DNA of 64,000 nucleotides, from contig WANN01000040.1 in the NCBI GenBank assembly GCA_015521775.1, positions 1 through 64,000 on the forward strand. The letters run 5' to 3'. The position numbers and the translations under genes are program-made. Source of the DNA: Thermoproteaceae archaeon. Lineage in GTDB: Archaea; Thermoproteota; Thermoprotei; Thermoproteales; Thermoproteaceae. Each line of letters begins with the position of its first letter. Positions within the stretch are counted from its first letter, which is position 1. Positions 17,793 through 27,287 of the stretch are shown here, in pieces. The notes under the pieces were generated by a model. It saw only the letters and a program-made list of their open reading frames with translations. It ran no database searches and was not told the origin of the DNA.

Positions 17793-19455
17793 GCGTAGCA
17801 GCGCTTGGTACAGCGGCGTAGACAACCTTCCCCACAGGGTGTACCTCAGGGCTGTGGGCTTTACTGATGCCGACTTCGGGAAGCCCCTGACCGCCGTAGT
17901 GGCGGCATGGTCGGAGGCCGGGCCCTGCAACTACCACGTGCTCAGACTAGCGGACTACGTGAAGGATGGGGTCAGGGAGGGGGGCGGCGCTCCCCTTACA
18001 GTGCCCACCATAGTTGTTAACGACGGCATAAACATGGGCACCGAGGGCATGCGTTACAGCCTCATAAGCAGGGAGCTCATAGCGGACACCATAGAGGCCC
18101 AGGTAAATAGCCACGGCTTCGACGGGTGGATCGGCGTGGGCGGCTGCGACAAGACCCAGCCGGGGATAATCATGGCCATGGTAAGGCTTAACATGCCCTC
18201 TGTGTACCTCTATGGCGGCACGGGGGAGGGCGGCTACCTCGGCGAGAGGCAGTTGACTGTGGAGGACGCCTTCGAGGCCGTGGGGGCATATATAGCCGGC
18301 AAGATAGGCGAGGAGGAGCTTAGGCTAATCGAGGAGCTCTCCTTCCCTACGTATGGCACCTGTCAGGGCTTGTTCACGGCCAACACGATGGCAATAATAG
18401 CCGAGGCGCTGGGGGTCTCCCTCTTGGGTTCTGCCTCGCCGCCTGCCACATCGTCGCGCAGGGCCAGGTACGCGGTGGAGAGCGGCAGGGCCCTCATGAG
18501 GGCCATGGAGCTGGGCATCAGGCCCCGTGACGTGGTGACATACGACGCGCTTTACAATGCAATGGTGACGCTCATGGCCACGGCCGGCTCCACGAACGCC
18601 ATACTGCACCTGCTCGCCATAGCCCACGAGGCGGGCGTGGAGCTGACCCTGGAGGACTTCGACAGGGTGAGCCGCAAGGTGCCCGTAATAGCAGCCCTCA
18701 GACCTGCAGGGCCCTTCACCATGGTGGACCTTGACAGGGCTGGGGGGGCCCCCGCCATACTGAGAAAGCTGAAGTCGGCCGGCCTTCTCAGGGAGGACGC
18801 GTTGACGGTCACCGGCGAGCCCATAGGCAAGGAGTTGGACAGGTACTCGGTACCCGCCGTCTCTGGGGGCCCCATTTACGACGTCTCCTCCCCGTACAAG
18901 CCCCATGCGGGTATCAGGATACTTTGGGGCAACCTTGCCCCGGAGGGCGCGGTCCTGAAGGTAGGCGCCGCAGACGTGTGCAGGTTCCGGGGAGAGGCGT
19001 TGGCGTTTGACAGCGAGGCCGAGGCATTCGAGGCGGTCAAACGCGGCGCGGTGAGGCCGGGCAACGTGGTGGTCATCAGGTATGTGGGTCCAAAGGGGGC
19101 TCCAGGCATGCCCGAAATGCTCAAGATCACGGCGGCCATAGTGGGGGCCGGCCTCGGCTCTGAGGTTGCCCTGGTCACTGACGGCAGGTTCAGCGGGGCC
19201 ACGCGCGGCCTCATGGTCGGCCACGTGTCCCCTGAAGCGGCGGTTGGGGGACCCATAGCGCTTGTGGAGGACGGCGACACGATACTCATAGACTGTGAGG
19301 GGGGCACCATCACCATAGATGTGGACCGGTCAGTGCTCGAGGAAAGGAGGTCAAGGTGGAGCCCGAAGCCCGTGGAGCACAGGGGCCTCCTGGGCAAGTA
19401 CGCCCGCCTAGTATCCCAGGCGTCCCGCGGCGCGGTTACGAGCGGCCCTTACTGA
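17779..19455 (+). CDS. ilvD: Dihydroxy-acid dehydratase IlvD
   Basis: IlvD dehydrates 2,3-dihydroxy acids to the 2-oxo acids of valine and isoleucine. The 558-residue protein retains the three Fe-S cysteines in the classic motifs: Cys50 in AGPCN, Cys123 in GCDKT and Cys195 in GTCQG, and also the C-terminal GRFSGATRG near residue 475. Three Cys ligands are typical for the family. It overlaps ilvC by 14 bases and is the last gene of the ilv operon; its end overlaps, tail to tail, the amidotransferase gene on the other strand by 20 bases. 6-phosphogluconate dehydratase, a homologue, is excluded by context. Confidence 0.96.
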   Translation: MGDAKRSSAWYSGVDNLPHRVYLRAVGFTDADFGKPLTAVVAAWSEAGPCNYHVLRLADYVKDGVREGGGAPLTVPTIVVNDGINMGTEGMRYSLISRELIADTIEAQVNSHGFDGWIGVGGCDKTQPGIIMAMVRLNMPSVYLYGGTGEGGYLGERQLTVEDAFEAVGAYIAGKIGEEELRLIEELSFPTYGTCQGLFTANTMAIIAEALGVSLLGSASPPATSSRRARYAVESGRALMRAMELGIRPRDVVTYDALYNAMVTLMATAGSTNAILHLLAIAHEAGVELTLEDFDRVSRKVPVIAALRPAGPFTMVDLDRAGGAPAILRKLKSAGLLREDALTVTGEPIGKELDRYSVPAVSGGPIYDVSSPYKPHAGIRILWGNLAPEGAVLKVGAADVCRFRGEALAFDSEAEAFEAVKRGAVRPGNVVVIRYVGPKGAPGMPEMLKITAAIVGAGLGSEVALVTDGRFSGATRGLMVGHVSPEAAVGGPIALVEDGDTILIDCEGGTITIDVDRSVLEERRSRWSPKPVEHRGLLGKYARLVSQASRGAVTSGPY

Positions 19456-19990
19456 GGTTGAGGAACCTCACTATCGCGTCCTCGTTGTACACCTCCGGGT
19501 GGAACATGACGCCGTACGCCTCGCTACCCGCTCTGAACGCCGCTACGCTTTCCCCGACGTATGCCAACGGCTCCACGTTCCCGCCGGGGACCACCAGCTT
19601 CGTGGCCAGGAAATACGCCCTAGCCCTTCCCAGGGGCAGCAGCGGATTGACGCGCGTGACCTCCACGTAGAACGTCCCTATCAGTTCGCCGTCGATCAAT
19701 GTCCCTCCGCTGAGCAGCGCGAGGACCTGTGCCCCAGCACATATGCCGAGCACAGGCCCCAGGCCTGTGAGCGGCTTAAACACGTCCAGCCTGTCGAGGT
19801 ACGCGTAATCCATTATCCCGGTACCGCTCAGTATTATGGGCGGCTCGACGTCCTCGAGGCCCTCAGCGTAGTGGACGATCCTGGGGGCCAGCCCCAGCCC
19901 CGCAACTATGTCCACGAGCGGCCTCACGAACTCGTCCATATGCAGCCTCTGGACAGGCATGGCTACTATGGTGACGCGTTCCCCGGTCAT
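19436..19990 (-). CDS. Class I glutamine amidotransferase-like protein
   Basis: A 184-residue amidotransferase with an intact triad: Cys84 in LGICAGAQ, His164 and Glu166 in [14 protein letters not shown] replaces the usual S-P-G-P oxyanion loop, an unusual variant. It is the last gene of a three-gene minus-strand operon, starting with an ATGA overlap after dph6. In archaea a related stand-alone amidotransferase is the GuaA glutaminase subunit, but the motif differs from that, so the ammonia acceptor is not assigned. A role feeding ammonia to the neighbouring Dph6-type ligase, which uses ammonium, is an attractive inference but unproven. Confidence 0.8.
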   Translation of the reverse strand: MTGERVTIVAMPVQRLHMDEFVRPLVDIVAGLGLAPRIVHYAEGLEDVEPPIILSGTGIMDYAYLDRLDVFKPLTGLGPVLGICAGAQVLALLSGGTLIDGELIGTFYVEVTRVNPLLPLGRARAYFLATKLVVPGGNVEPLAYVGESVAAFRAGSEAYGVMFHPEVYNEDAIVRFLNLSKGRS

Positions 19991-20664
19991 GTTGGCTCCT
20001 CGAGTACCACACGCCTAATCACGTATTCGCCCGTGTAGGTTTCCCTGTTGTACCTTCGGTCGGCCTCGACCACCTTGAGTCTGCGCTTGAAGAGGGGCGC
20101 ATATAAAACAAAGGTCTCGTACTCCCCGCCCTCCCCCGCAGGGTTTATGTATTCGCCGAGCCCCATCAATGTCTTGGCGACCCCCCAGTCCACGGGCCTG
20201 CCCAGTAGGTCCTCGCCAAGGGGGTACGCAGCCACCGCCGTGATTATGTATTGGAAGCCCCTTTCCAGCGTCTCGCGCAGGACAGCCCTTTGGTCCATGA
20301 GCCACAGCGGGTTGAAGCACCACAGGCCCAGCCTCCGCGCAGCCTTCTGGAAGCGTGTGGCTTGAAACGTGGACCTTACTGCACCGGTGACTATCCCTTC
20401 CACCCCATACGTGCGCGCGGCCTCGCGGAGCGCCCCAAGTAACGCGGCCTCCTCGTCGCTCCCAGCGCCCAACCGTATTATTGGGAGCCCCATTGCCTCG
20501 GCCTGTAGGGCGGTCCACTGGGTGTTGGGCACGTGGTAGAGCATTGAGTCGGCCCTTTCCGGGGCTATATTCACCAGGACTTCCACGTCGTAGCCCAGCT
20601 CGACCGCCCTGTGCAGCGCCAACGTCGAGTCCTTCCCCCCGGAGAAGAGGGCAGCAAGCCTCAT
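19987..20664 (-). CDS. Diphthine-ammonia ligase-like protein (Dph6/MJ0570 family)
   Basis: The 225-residue PP-loop ATPase starts MRLAALFSGGKDS, with the ATP-binding SGGKDS at residues 8-13. GAVRSTFQATRFQKAARRLGL and GEGGEYETFVLYAPLFKRR are hallmarks of the diphthine-ammonia ligase family, which completes diphthamide on elongation factor 2. An in-frame start at 20682 would add six residues; the ATG at 20664 fits the family better and overlaps the preceding stop as ATGA. It lies between a hypothetical protein and an amidotransferase in one operon. Confidence 0.88.
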   Translation of the reverse strand: MRLAALFSGGKDSTLALHRAVELGYDVEVLVNIAPERADSMLYHVPNTQWTALQAEAMGLPIIRLGAGSDEEAALLGALREAARTYGVEGIVTGAVRSTFQATRFQKAARRLGLWCFNPLWLMDQRAVLRETLERGFQYIITAVAAYPLGEDLLGRPVDWGVAKTLMGLGEYINPAGEGGEYETFVLYAPLFKRRLKVVEADRRYNRETYTGEYVIRRVVLEEPT

Positions 20665-21074
20665 GGAGCCCGCTCCCTGCATTTGGCCCTTGCGCCCCTC
20701 ACCATCTCCACGAGGTCCCCAAGGTAGCTCTCGAACGACTCCACCTCTCCGAGCAACGCCTTATATGCGTCGCCTATGCCCTGTGCTCCCCCTTCCGGCG
20801 CCATGTCCGCATCTATGTCTACCTCCTCCAATAATTTGGCCAGGTTCCCCTTGAGCAGTCCGTCAAGGGTCTCCATGAGCCTCCTCATGCGCATCCTGAA
20901 CAGGTGGAGGTTCTGGAGGAGCTCGATGGCCCTGTCCAGGTCAATGCACACGCTGCACTTATGTACATGTATGAGCGTCCTCACGGCCTCGTCAACGGTG
21001 CTTCCAACTGCACGCTTAAACGTGGGGTTCCCAGCCCTGGCCTCAAGCACCCTCACGGCCTCGTCCACGTCCAT
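20661..21074 (-). CDS. Hypothetical helical protein
   Basis: A 137-residue, mainly helical acidic protein with no recognised family. A Cys pair occurs in the segment HKCSVCIDLDRAI near residue 40. A TTATAAA box at 21095-21101 read on the minus strand is centred 24 bases before the ATG, so this is the first gene of the operon with dph6 and the amidotransferase. A role in the same process as Dph6 is possible by position only. Confidence 0.65.
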   Translation of the reverse strand: MDVDEAVRVLEARAGNPTFKRAVGSTVDEAVRTLIHVHKCSVCIDLDRAIELLQNLHLFRMRMRRLMETLDGLLKGNLAKLLEEVDIDADMAPEGGAQGIGDAYKALLGEVESFESYLGDLVEMVRGARAKCRERAP

Positions 21075-21165
21075 GGTGCTGGTAGGCTACACCGTTATAA
21101 ACTGTAGATCCGCATATGCACGTCCAGCACGCTGTCCGAACAAAGTGTTAATAGTGCGATTTGGT

Positions 21166-22935
21166 ATGTTGGGCATGCTTGAGGCGGCGCTGACGCTAGC
21201 CGTTCTGGCCACGTTGGCCCTCTTCGTTTACAGGGTCGTGAAACGCCTGTCATTGTACGGGGTCCCCCTATCGCGTTCCCTCGCCAATGCGGCGAGGTAC
21301 GAGGTGGCCTCCGCGTTCAGATCACCAATAAACTTCATGCACTTCTCGATCATAGTTGGGATAGCCCTGTCCGCGATCTACTCGATATATGTGGACCCCA
21401 TTATCTGGGCCCTGTCCCTTCCCTTTATCGTGGGCCTCGCCATGGCCGCTGTGTGGCGTCTTGTGGTGCTTCAGCGTAGCGTGAGGCTCAACGCGGCGTT
21501 GGCCCCCGAGGGGCGCATCGCCGCAGAGTCCGCCAAGATGCAGTCGGTGCTCCTGGTAATAATAATCCTCACCCTGCTCGACGTTGCGCTCGCCTTGGCG
21601 AGCCCATTGCTCAGCAAGTCGGTGGCTGTGTTTAGGAACCTCATGCTCCTGGCCTACTACGTCAAGCCGGCATCCAACCTCATTGCGAACAGCGGCCGCG
21701 GCCTGGCCCACTTTAGGATGCCCTTTGACCTTCGCTCGGTCTTGGAGGGGAAGGTGGCCGCAGAGGATGTGAAGCCGGGCTACGCCACCGTGGGAGACGT
21801 GGACCGCGACGTGTTGCTGTCCTGCGACTCGTGTGGGGAGATCGGCGCATGCGACTCCGTGTGTCCGGCCGTGTCGGCGGGTAGGGCCCTGTCGCCGCGG
21901 CTCTTCGTGAGGACCATAGCGCTCAACGCGGGCAAGCCGGATTACCCGGTGGCCCAGGTGCTCGAAGAGGCCGCGTGGGCATGCACGACATGCGGTGCAT
22001 GCGTGTCAGCCTGCCCGGTGAGGGTCAGACACCTGGACGCGATTTACGGCGTCAGGAGGGCCCTCGTGGCCGAGGGCAAGCTGGACAAGAAGAAGGGGGA
22101 CCTTCTCCTCTCGCTTTCCCAATACGGCAACAGTCTCACGAGGAGCAACATGGATAGGCACGGCTGGCTCAGGGAGCTTGGCCTCAAGACGGTCGAGGAG
22201 AATCCAGGCTTCGAGTACCTGTTGTGGGTTGGCTGTATGGGCAGCTTCGACAGTAGGGCTAGGCAGATAATTGAGGCGTTCGTGGGCCTGCTCAGGGAGG
22301 CGGGAGTATTGGACAAGTTCGCCGTGTTGGGGGACGCGGAGACGTGTTGCGGCGATCCAGCCCGTAGGCTGGGAGAGGAGTCCAGGTTCCAGGAGATAGC
22401 GCTTAGCAACGGGGAGCTCTTCGCCAAGTACGGCGTGCGGCGCATAGTCACTATATGCCCCCACGGATACAACGCGTTCAAGAACGAGTACCCACAGCTT
22501 GGCGTGAAGATCGAGGAGGTGGTGCACCACTCAGAGTTTTTGGCGCGGCTTATTGATGAGGGCCTCATAAGGCCCGGCGCGAGCGGCGAAACATATACTA
22601 TACACGACCCGTGCTACCTGGCCAGGTACAACGACGTGGTGAAGCCCCAGAGGAAGGTCGTTGTCAGGGTGGGTCGCATAGCCGAGGCCGACAGGAATGG
22701 GAGGAACACTATGTGCTGCGGCGCAGGCGGGGCCAACTACTGGTACGACGTGGCCACCGAAAGGGAAAGGATAAGCCACGTCAGGGCCAAGGAGCTTGGG
22801 AAAACCGGCGCCAACGTGGTGGTCACCATGTGTCCCTTCTGTAACGCAATGATCGGCGACGCGGTAAGGACACGCAACATGGATGTGAAGGTCATGGACA
22901 TAGCGGAGGTCCTACGCCATGCGCTCGGCCGCTGA
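21166..22935 (+). CDS. Membrane Fe-S oxidoreductase with CCG domains (HdrD/GlpC-like)
   Basis: The 589-residue protein has about five membrane segments in its first 200 residues, then two 4Fe-4S motifs (CDSCGEIGACDSVCP and CTTCGACVSACP) and a C-terminal part with two cysteine-rich CCG sites (ETCCGDPARR and NTMCCGAGG) as in HdrD, GlpC and LutA proteins. Such proteins pass electrons between a dehydrogenase or ETF and the quinone pool or a disulfide. The membrane part may hold haem, but I did not confirm ligands. Start is ATG 21166; the ATG at 21175 fits the TATA distance slightly better. Partners are not in the same operon; nearby acyl-CoA genes are a plausible electron source. Confidence 0.85.
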   Translation: MLGMLEAALTLAVLATLALFVYRVVKRLSLYGVPLSRSLANAARYEVASAFRSPINFMHFSIIVGIALSAIYSIYVDPIIWALSLPFIVGLAMAAVWRLVVLQRSVRLNAALAPEGRIAAESAKMQSVLLVIIILTLLDVALALASPLLSKSVAVFRNLMLLAYYVKPASNLIANSGRGLAHFRMPFDLRSVLEGKVAAEDVKPGYATVGDVDRDVLLSCDSCGEIGACDSVCPAVSAGRALSPRLFVRTIALNAGKPDYPVAQVLEEAAWACTTCGACVSACPVRVRHLDAIYGVRRALVAEGKLDKKKGDLLLSLSQYGNSLTRSNMDRHGWLRELGLKTVEENPGFEYLLWVGCMGSFDSRARQIIEAFVGLLREAGVLDKFAVLGDAETCCGDPARRLGEESRFQEIALSNGELFAKYGVRRIVTICPHGYNAFKNEYPQLGVKIEEVVHHSEFLARLIDEGLIRPGASGETYTIHDPCYLARYNDVVKPQRKVVVRVGRIAEADRNGRNTMCCGAGGANYWYDVATERERISHVRAKELGKTGANVVVTMCPFCNAMIGDAVRTRNMDVKVMDIAEVLRHALGR

Positions 22936-23060
22936 CAATCGCGGTGTGGGCATACCCCCAGGACGGCTATGCTTGGCACGCCCCCTTGGGCGCCTCTATG
23001 GGCACAGCGCTAGGGAAGGCCTCTCAGCAATACATGTAAGCGCTCTTACAGGGGCAAACA

Positions 23061-23579
23061 CTAGGAGTTCCTGTCCCTAATTGCCCTAACAATGCCGTCC
23101 ACCATATCGCTTGTGGCCACCGCGTCAAGCAGCACCGTGGCCGCCGTCACCATTTCCTCGTTGTTTGGGTCCGTATAGTACTTGACGCCCAGTATCGCGG
23201 CCACCTTGTCCTCCAGGGAGGCCAAGTGGAGGAGGAAAGGTACTACCGGCATGTTGTTCTCGCGCGCCATTTCTAGGCCTATGCGGGTCGTGTCGCTTTC
23301 CAGCTTCAGCGGGTCTACATTCAACTCCTCAAGGTATTTCCTCGGCAAGTCCAAAACCACTATGTACTGTGGGTCCACGGCCCTGAACATGACCATGTCG
23401 CTATTGTCCTTGTATACGGCCATGAGGAGCGGGTTGCGGCCGCTCCTGGACAACACGAAGTTCATGTGGGAGTCCTGGGGCAGCGATCTGATCCTCGCTG
23501 CTGCCTCCTCCTCAGTAAGCTCTTCAAAGCCGTTCTGACGCGCCAACTGTACTATTTGTCTTGAAACGTCTTCCATCAT
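23061..23579 (-). CDS. Hypothetical protein
   Basis: A soluble 172-residue protein without a family that I recognise. It is mixed alpha/beta with an acidic N-terminus, a central FVLSRSGRNPLLMAVYKD strand pair, and a C-terminal helical part. It is third in a minus-strand set after the phosphatase-superfamily gene and the ribbon-helix-helix gene, but a TTTATTA box about 25 bases before its ATG suggests its own leaderless promoter. No signal peptide or membrane segment. Confidence 0.7.
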   Translation of the reverse strand: MMEDVSRQIVQLARQNGFEELTEEEAAARIRSLPQDSHMNFVLSRSGRNPLLMAVYKDNSDMVMFRAVDPQYIVVLDLPRKYLEELNVDPLKLESDTTRIGLEMARENNMPVVPFLLHLASLEDKVAAILGVKYYTDPNNEEMVTAATVLLDAVATSDMVDGIVRAIRDRNS

Positions 23580-23608
23580 AGTGTTGGAAAACGGGGTAAT
23601 AAATGTAG

Positions 23609-23824
23609 CTACAGGTAGCCCAACGCCTTGAGCCTCCTCTTTATCTCCTCGATTTCCTCGGGGCTCAACGTGGGCTCCCTCCCCTCCTTCATGGCGACTA
23701 TTTCCCTCAACAGGTAGGTCACGTACTCGGAGACCGACCTGAACCCCGTTCCCTGTATCATGGACTCTAGCCTCCTATATAGCGTGACGGGTATGGACAC
23801 CGTAGTGTACTTCCTTTCCTCCAC
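23609..23824 (-). CDS. Ribbon-helix-helix (CopG/MetJ-like) protein
   Basis: A 71-residue protein starting at a GTG. The N-terminal strand KYTTVSIPVTLYRRLESMI and the following helices FRSVSEYVTYLLREIVA match the ribbon-helix-helix DNA-binding fold, whose dimer inserts a two-stranded sheet in the major groove. The C-terminal tail LSPEEIEEIKRRLKALGYL is nearly the same as that of the RHH protein at 28448-28645, so the two are paralogues. It follows the phosphatase-superfamily gene by 20 bases. The RHH part may regulate its neighbours, and the shared tail may be a protein-binding segment. Confidence 0.82.
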   Translation of the reverse strand: MEERKYTTVSIPVTLYRRLESMIQGTGFRSVSEYVTYLLREIVAMKEGREPTLSPEEIEEIKRRLKALGYL

Positions 23825-23844
23825 GTAGGTGCCGTTGCATGTGA

Positions 23845-25164
23845 TTAAATCCTTTTCCTCAGGAGCCCGGCGAGCGCGCTCGCCACGTCAACCGCGTACA
23901 TGTCCCTCTTACCGGGCTCGTACGGGCTCAATATGTAGATGCCGTCGAAACTGTGGAGGGAGTCGTCGGGGCCCCTATCGTTTTCCGATAGCCAGTACGT
24001 CTCATAGCCCACCGTCTGCACGGGCCTCACGCGCACGTTGTCGAAGTAGACTATGAGGTCGGGGTAGTCCCCCTTCACGGCCCTGTAGAGCTCCTGGGGC
24101 CGGTAGACCTGAGACTCCACGTATCCCCAGGGACACTTGAGGGCCTTTACCTTGCGCCTAAAGTCACGAATAACGTCCCAGTACTCCTCCTCCGAGACTA
24201 TGCCCTGGGGCTCCCTCCCCGCCTTGTTAACGAACACCCTAGCGTAGTACCCGCCCCACGCCCAGAGCTGCGTCCTCTTCCAGTCCACCTCGCTCCTCTC
24301 TATGTCCTCGCCTCTGGCAGGCTCCGACCTGAAGTGGAGGTACCCCTGTTCTGCAAGCCACATATTAACAGCGAAGACGCCCCTCTGCGCCTGGTTTCCA
24401 TGGTCGGACAGTACCGCTACGGCCATATGATCGCCCCACCTCTTCTTCGCTGCTCTGACCAGGTCCCCGATCAGCCCGTCTATAAGCTTGTAGTATTCGC
24501 TGAAGTAAGCCTCGTAGGCTGTGCCAGGCACATACTGCGGGTGCTGCGGGTCGAAGTACTTTTGGTAGAGGTGGTGCAGCCTGTCCGTGCCGATTTCATG
24601 CAGCACGAAGACGTCCCAGGGGTACTTCTCCATGAGCATCTTGGCGGCTCTCCACCTCTTGACCGTCATGTCCACCAGGCCCTTATACGCTTCGTCCTTC
24701 TTGTCGGTCCTGTAGGGTATGTCGAACACGTAGCCGCCCACAGACCCAACTATCTCGTCGGCTATGCCTGCCGGGTACGTCCACTGCCTATTGGTGTCGG
24801 GGGTGTAGAAGTCGCTTACCCATATGCCGTACTTCCTGGGCGGATACCCCGGGGGCAAGCCGACTACTATGGAGCGCAGTCCCTCTACCTCCCAGAAAAA
24901 CCTCTCCCTAAGGCTCTGCGACGTCACGATGTATCCCTCGTACGTTCCCCTCTTCAGGTGCCTAAAACCGTATATCCCCAGCTCCCCGGGATCCCTTCCG
25001 GTGAACATGGAAGCCCATGCGGGGACCGTTATAGGCGGATCGACGGCGCGCAACGTCCCCCATTTTCCCCCATCCCTCAGCTCGGACATGTTGCTGAGTT
25101 CGTCGGACAGCTTCGAGAATGCGTCAAAGGGCATGCCGTCCAATGCAAAAACCAGTAGCCTCAT
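23845..25164 (-). CDS. Alkaline phosphatase superfamily phosphodiesterase/nucleotide pyrophosphatase
   Basis: The 439-residue enzyme starts MRLLVFALDGMPFDAF, where the aspartate at residue 9 is a first metal ligand. The nucleophile region PPITVPAWASMFTGRDPGELGIYGF (Thr near residue 52) and the later SDHGNQAQRG metal motif are diagnostic of the type I phosphodiesterase branch (COG3379-like). No signal peptide is evident, so it is likely cytoplasmic. The ATG at 25164 is preferred over 25209 because an ATAAAAA box on the minus strand at 25185-25192 lies 24 bases before it. Natural substrates of this archaeal branch are not known to me. Confidence 0.86.
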   Translation of the reverse strand: MRLLVFALDGMPFDAFSKLSDELSNMSELRDGGKWGTLRAVDPPITVPAWASMFTGRDPGELGIYGFRHLKRGTYEGYIVTSQSLRERFFWEVEGLRSIVVGLPPGYPPRKYGIWVSDFYTPDTNRQWTYPAGIADEIVGSVGGYVFDIPYRTDKKDEAYKGLVDMTVKRWRAAKMLMEKYPWDVFVLHEIGTDRLHHLYQKYFDPQHPQYVPGTAYEAYFSEYYKLIDGLIGDLVRAAKKRWGDHMAVAVLSDHGNQAQRGVFAVNMWLAEQGYLHFRSEPARGEDIERSEVDWKRTQLWAWGGYYARVFVNKAGREPQGIVSEEEYWDVIRDFRRKVKALKCPWGYVESQVYRPQELYRAVKGDYPDLIVYFDNVRVRPVQTVGYETYWLSENDRGPDDSLHSFDGIYILSPYEPGKRDMYAVDVASALAGLLRKRI

Positions 25165-25289
25165 GTTCGTGCGGCCCCCGCCAATTTTTATGTATGTGCG
25201 TTTACGCAATGCCCAATTTATAGGGTTGAGTCGACTTCAAGCTTCATGATGGTAAATGTAATAAATTGTGTATACCCACTTGAAATTTT

Positions 25290-27287
25290 ATGGGATTGGT
25301 TAAATTTGAGGACATACGGAACGCGGCGGTTATTGGGGCCGGCACTATGGGGCACGGCATAGCCGAGCAGCTCGCCATATTGGGCATAAACGTCAGGGTT
25401 AGGGACGTATCGCCCGGCATACTGAAAAGCGCCCGGGAACGGATCGAGTGGTCCCTCAACAAGCTCTACAAGCGTGGCGCCATAAGGGAAGAGCCCGCCA
25501 AGGTGCTGGACCGCATATATTTCACTACTAGCCTAGAGGAGGCGCTCGCCGACGTGGAACTGATGGTTGAGGCTGTGCCCGAGCGACTGGAATTGAAGCA
25601 TGAGGTTTTCAGGGCAGCGGCAGCCCACGCACGTCCCAACGCGTTGCTGGCCACCAATACGGGCTCGATACCTATAACCGAGATCGCCGAGGTCCTGCCG
25701 GAGGATAGGAGGCAGAACACGGTCGGTCTCCACTTCTTCAATCCCGTGGTCCTCATGCCCATAGTTGAAGTGGTTAGGGGCCGCTACACAAGCGACGGTG
25801 CCCTTGGCTTGGGCGTCAAGCTGGTTGAGTATATGGGCAAGACTCCTGTTATAGTACGTAAAGATGTTCCTGGATTTATATCTAACCGCATGTCGGTGCG
25901 ATATATAGGCGCAGCGGCACGCCTAGTGGAATGGGGGGCAGCCACTCCGGCCGAGGTGGACGCGGCGCTAAGGTACCGGCTCGGGCTGCCCATGGGGGTC
26001 TTCGAAATGGTGGATTTTTCCGGCCTGGACGTCTTCTACTATTATTTCGAGGAAACGATTAGGCGCGGCCTAAAGGAGGAGATACCGGCCATAGTGAAGA
26101 GGATGTTCGAGGAGGGGGTCCTCGGCATGAAGTCGGGGAGGGGCTTCTATACGTATCCTGCCCCCGGCGTCTACGTGAGGGTCTCCCTGCCCCGCTCGGC
26201 CGCGCACAAAGTGGACGTGCTCAAGGTGTTGGCGCCCATGATAAACGAGGGTGCGTTCCTTATAAGGGAGGGGGTGGCCACCGCCGCCGACATAGACACG
26301 ATCATGAAGTTGGGTTTCGGCTTTCCCCTCGGCGTGATGGAGTACGGCGACATTTTCGGCCTGGACGCCGTCAAGTCGTCCCTGGAGACCCTGGCGAGGC
26401 ACAAGGACTTCTATGCGCCGGACCCCATGATAAGCGGCATGGTGGCCGAGGGCAGGCTGGGCGTGAGGTCGGGGAGGGGCTTCTACGAGTACGGCGATGT
26501 GAAAGAGGAGAGGATGAGGGGCGTCGTCGTGAGGAGGGAGGGCCAAATAGGCTGGATAGTACTGAATAGGCCGGAGGTCCTCAACGCCATGGACATGGAG
26601 ATGATGGACGAGGTGGAGGGCGCGGTGGGCGCCCTGGAGAGGGACCCAGACGTGCGCGTGATCGTCATAATAGGCGCCGGGAGGGCCTTCAGCGCGGGCG
26701 CCGACGTGTCCATGCTCTCCAAGTTCGGCCCCGGGGACGCATACGCCTTTTCGAAGCGCGAGCATAGGCTGGCCGAAAGGGTCGAGAGGTGCGGCAAGCC
26801 CACCATATGCGCCATAGGCGGGTACGCTTTGGGGGGAGGTCTGGAGCTCGCCATGGGGTGCGACATTAGGATTGCGGCCGAGGACGCGAGGCTGGGCCTA
26901 CCGGAGATAAACCTGGGCATAATGCCCGGCGGTGGGGGGACACAGAGGCTCGTGAAGTTGGTCGGCCTGGGAAGGGCGTTGTGGATGATGATGATGGGGG
27001 AGCAGTTGGGCGCGCTGGACGCGCAGCAGTACGGCCTTGTGAACCTCGTAGTCCAACCAGCCACACTGGAGGGCGAGACAAGGCTACTGGCCCGCAGACT
27101 GGCCTCCATGCCCCCCATGGCCCTTAGGTCCATAAAGGCTGCAGCACGTGCGGCTGCTGATTCCCCCCTGGAGAGGGGGCTCGAGGTCGAGGCCGCGCAC
27201 TTTTCCTCGCTCTTCGCCACCCGTGACGCCAAGGAGGGAATCTCGGCGTTCCTGGAAAAGAGGCGTCCCACTTTCCGGGGCGAATGA
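25290..27287 (+). CDS. Bifunctional 3-hydroxyacyl-CoA dehydrogenase/enoyl-CoA hydratase
   Basis: A 665-residue fusion. The N-terminal NAD-binding motif VIGAGTMGHGIAEQ (residues about 14-27) and HFFNPVVLMPIVEVV mark 3-hydroxyacyl-CoA dehydrogenase, followed by two copies of its C-terminal domain (each ending GRGFYTYPAPG or GRGFYEYGD). From about residue 410 a crotonase domain carries AFSAGADVSML and the two catalytic glutamates in GGGLELAMG and GLPEINLG. This dehydrogenase-first order is that of the crotonyl-CoA hydratase/3-hydroxybutyryl-CoA dehydrogenase of crenarchaeal 4-hydroxybutyrate cycles; beta-oxidation is the alternative. The acyl-CoA dehydrogenase gene overlaps it by 4 bases. Confidence 0.94.
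   Translation: MGLVKFEDIRNAAVIGAGTMGHGIAEQLAILGINVRVRDVSPGILKSARERIEWSLNKLYKRGAIREEPAKVLDRIYFTTSLEEALADVELMVEAVPERLELKHEVFRAAAAHARPNALLATNTGSIPITEIAEVLPEDRRQNTVGLHFFNPVVLMPIVEVVRGRYTSDGALGLGVKLVEYMGKTPVIVRKDVPGFISNRMSVRYIGAAARLVEWGAATPAEVDAALRYRLGLPMGVFEMVDFSGLDVFYYYFEETIRRGLKEEIPAIVKRMFEEGVLGMKSGRGFYTYPAPGVYVRVSLPRSAAHKVDVLKVLAPMINEGAFLIREGVATAADIDTIMKLGFGFPLGVMEYGDIFGLDAVKSSLETLARHKDFYAPDPMISGMVAEGRLGVRSGRGFYEYGDVKEERMRGVVVRREGQIGWIVLNRPEVLNAMDMEMMDEVEGAVGALERDPDVRVIVIIGAGRAFSAGADVSMLSKFGPGDAYAFSKREHRLAERVERCGKPTICAIGGYALGGGLELAMGCDIRIAAEDARLGLPEINLGIMPGGGGTQRLVKLVGLGRALWMMMMGEQLGALDAQQYGLVNLVVQPATLEGETRLLARRLASMPPMALRSIKAAARAAADSPLERGLEVEAAHFSSLFATRDAKEGISAFLEKRRPTFRGE

Noticed and set aside
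18325-19224. A 299-codon minus-strand frame inside ilvD
   Set aside because: Shadow of the third-position GC bias of ilvD; the translation has no recognisable domain.
20776-21165. 5' extension of the Fe-S oxidoreductase frame by 130 codons
   Set aside because: It runs antisense through the hypothetical gene at 20661-21074, is Ser/Pro-rich and has a TATA-like box after it; the start at 21166 or 21175 is more natural.
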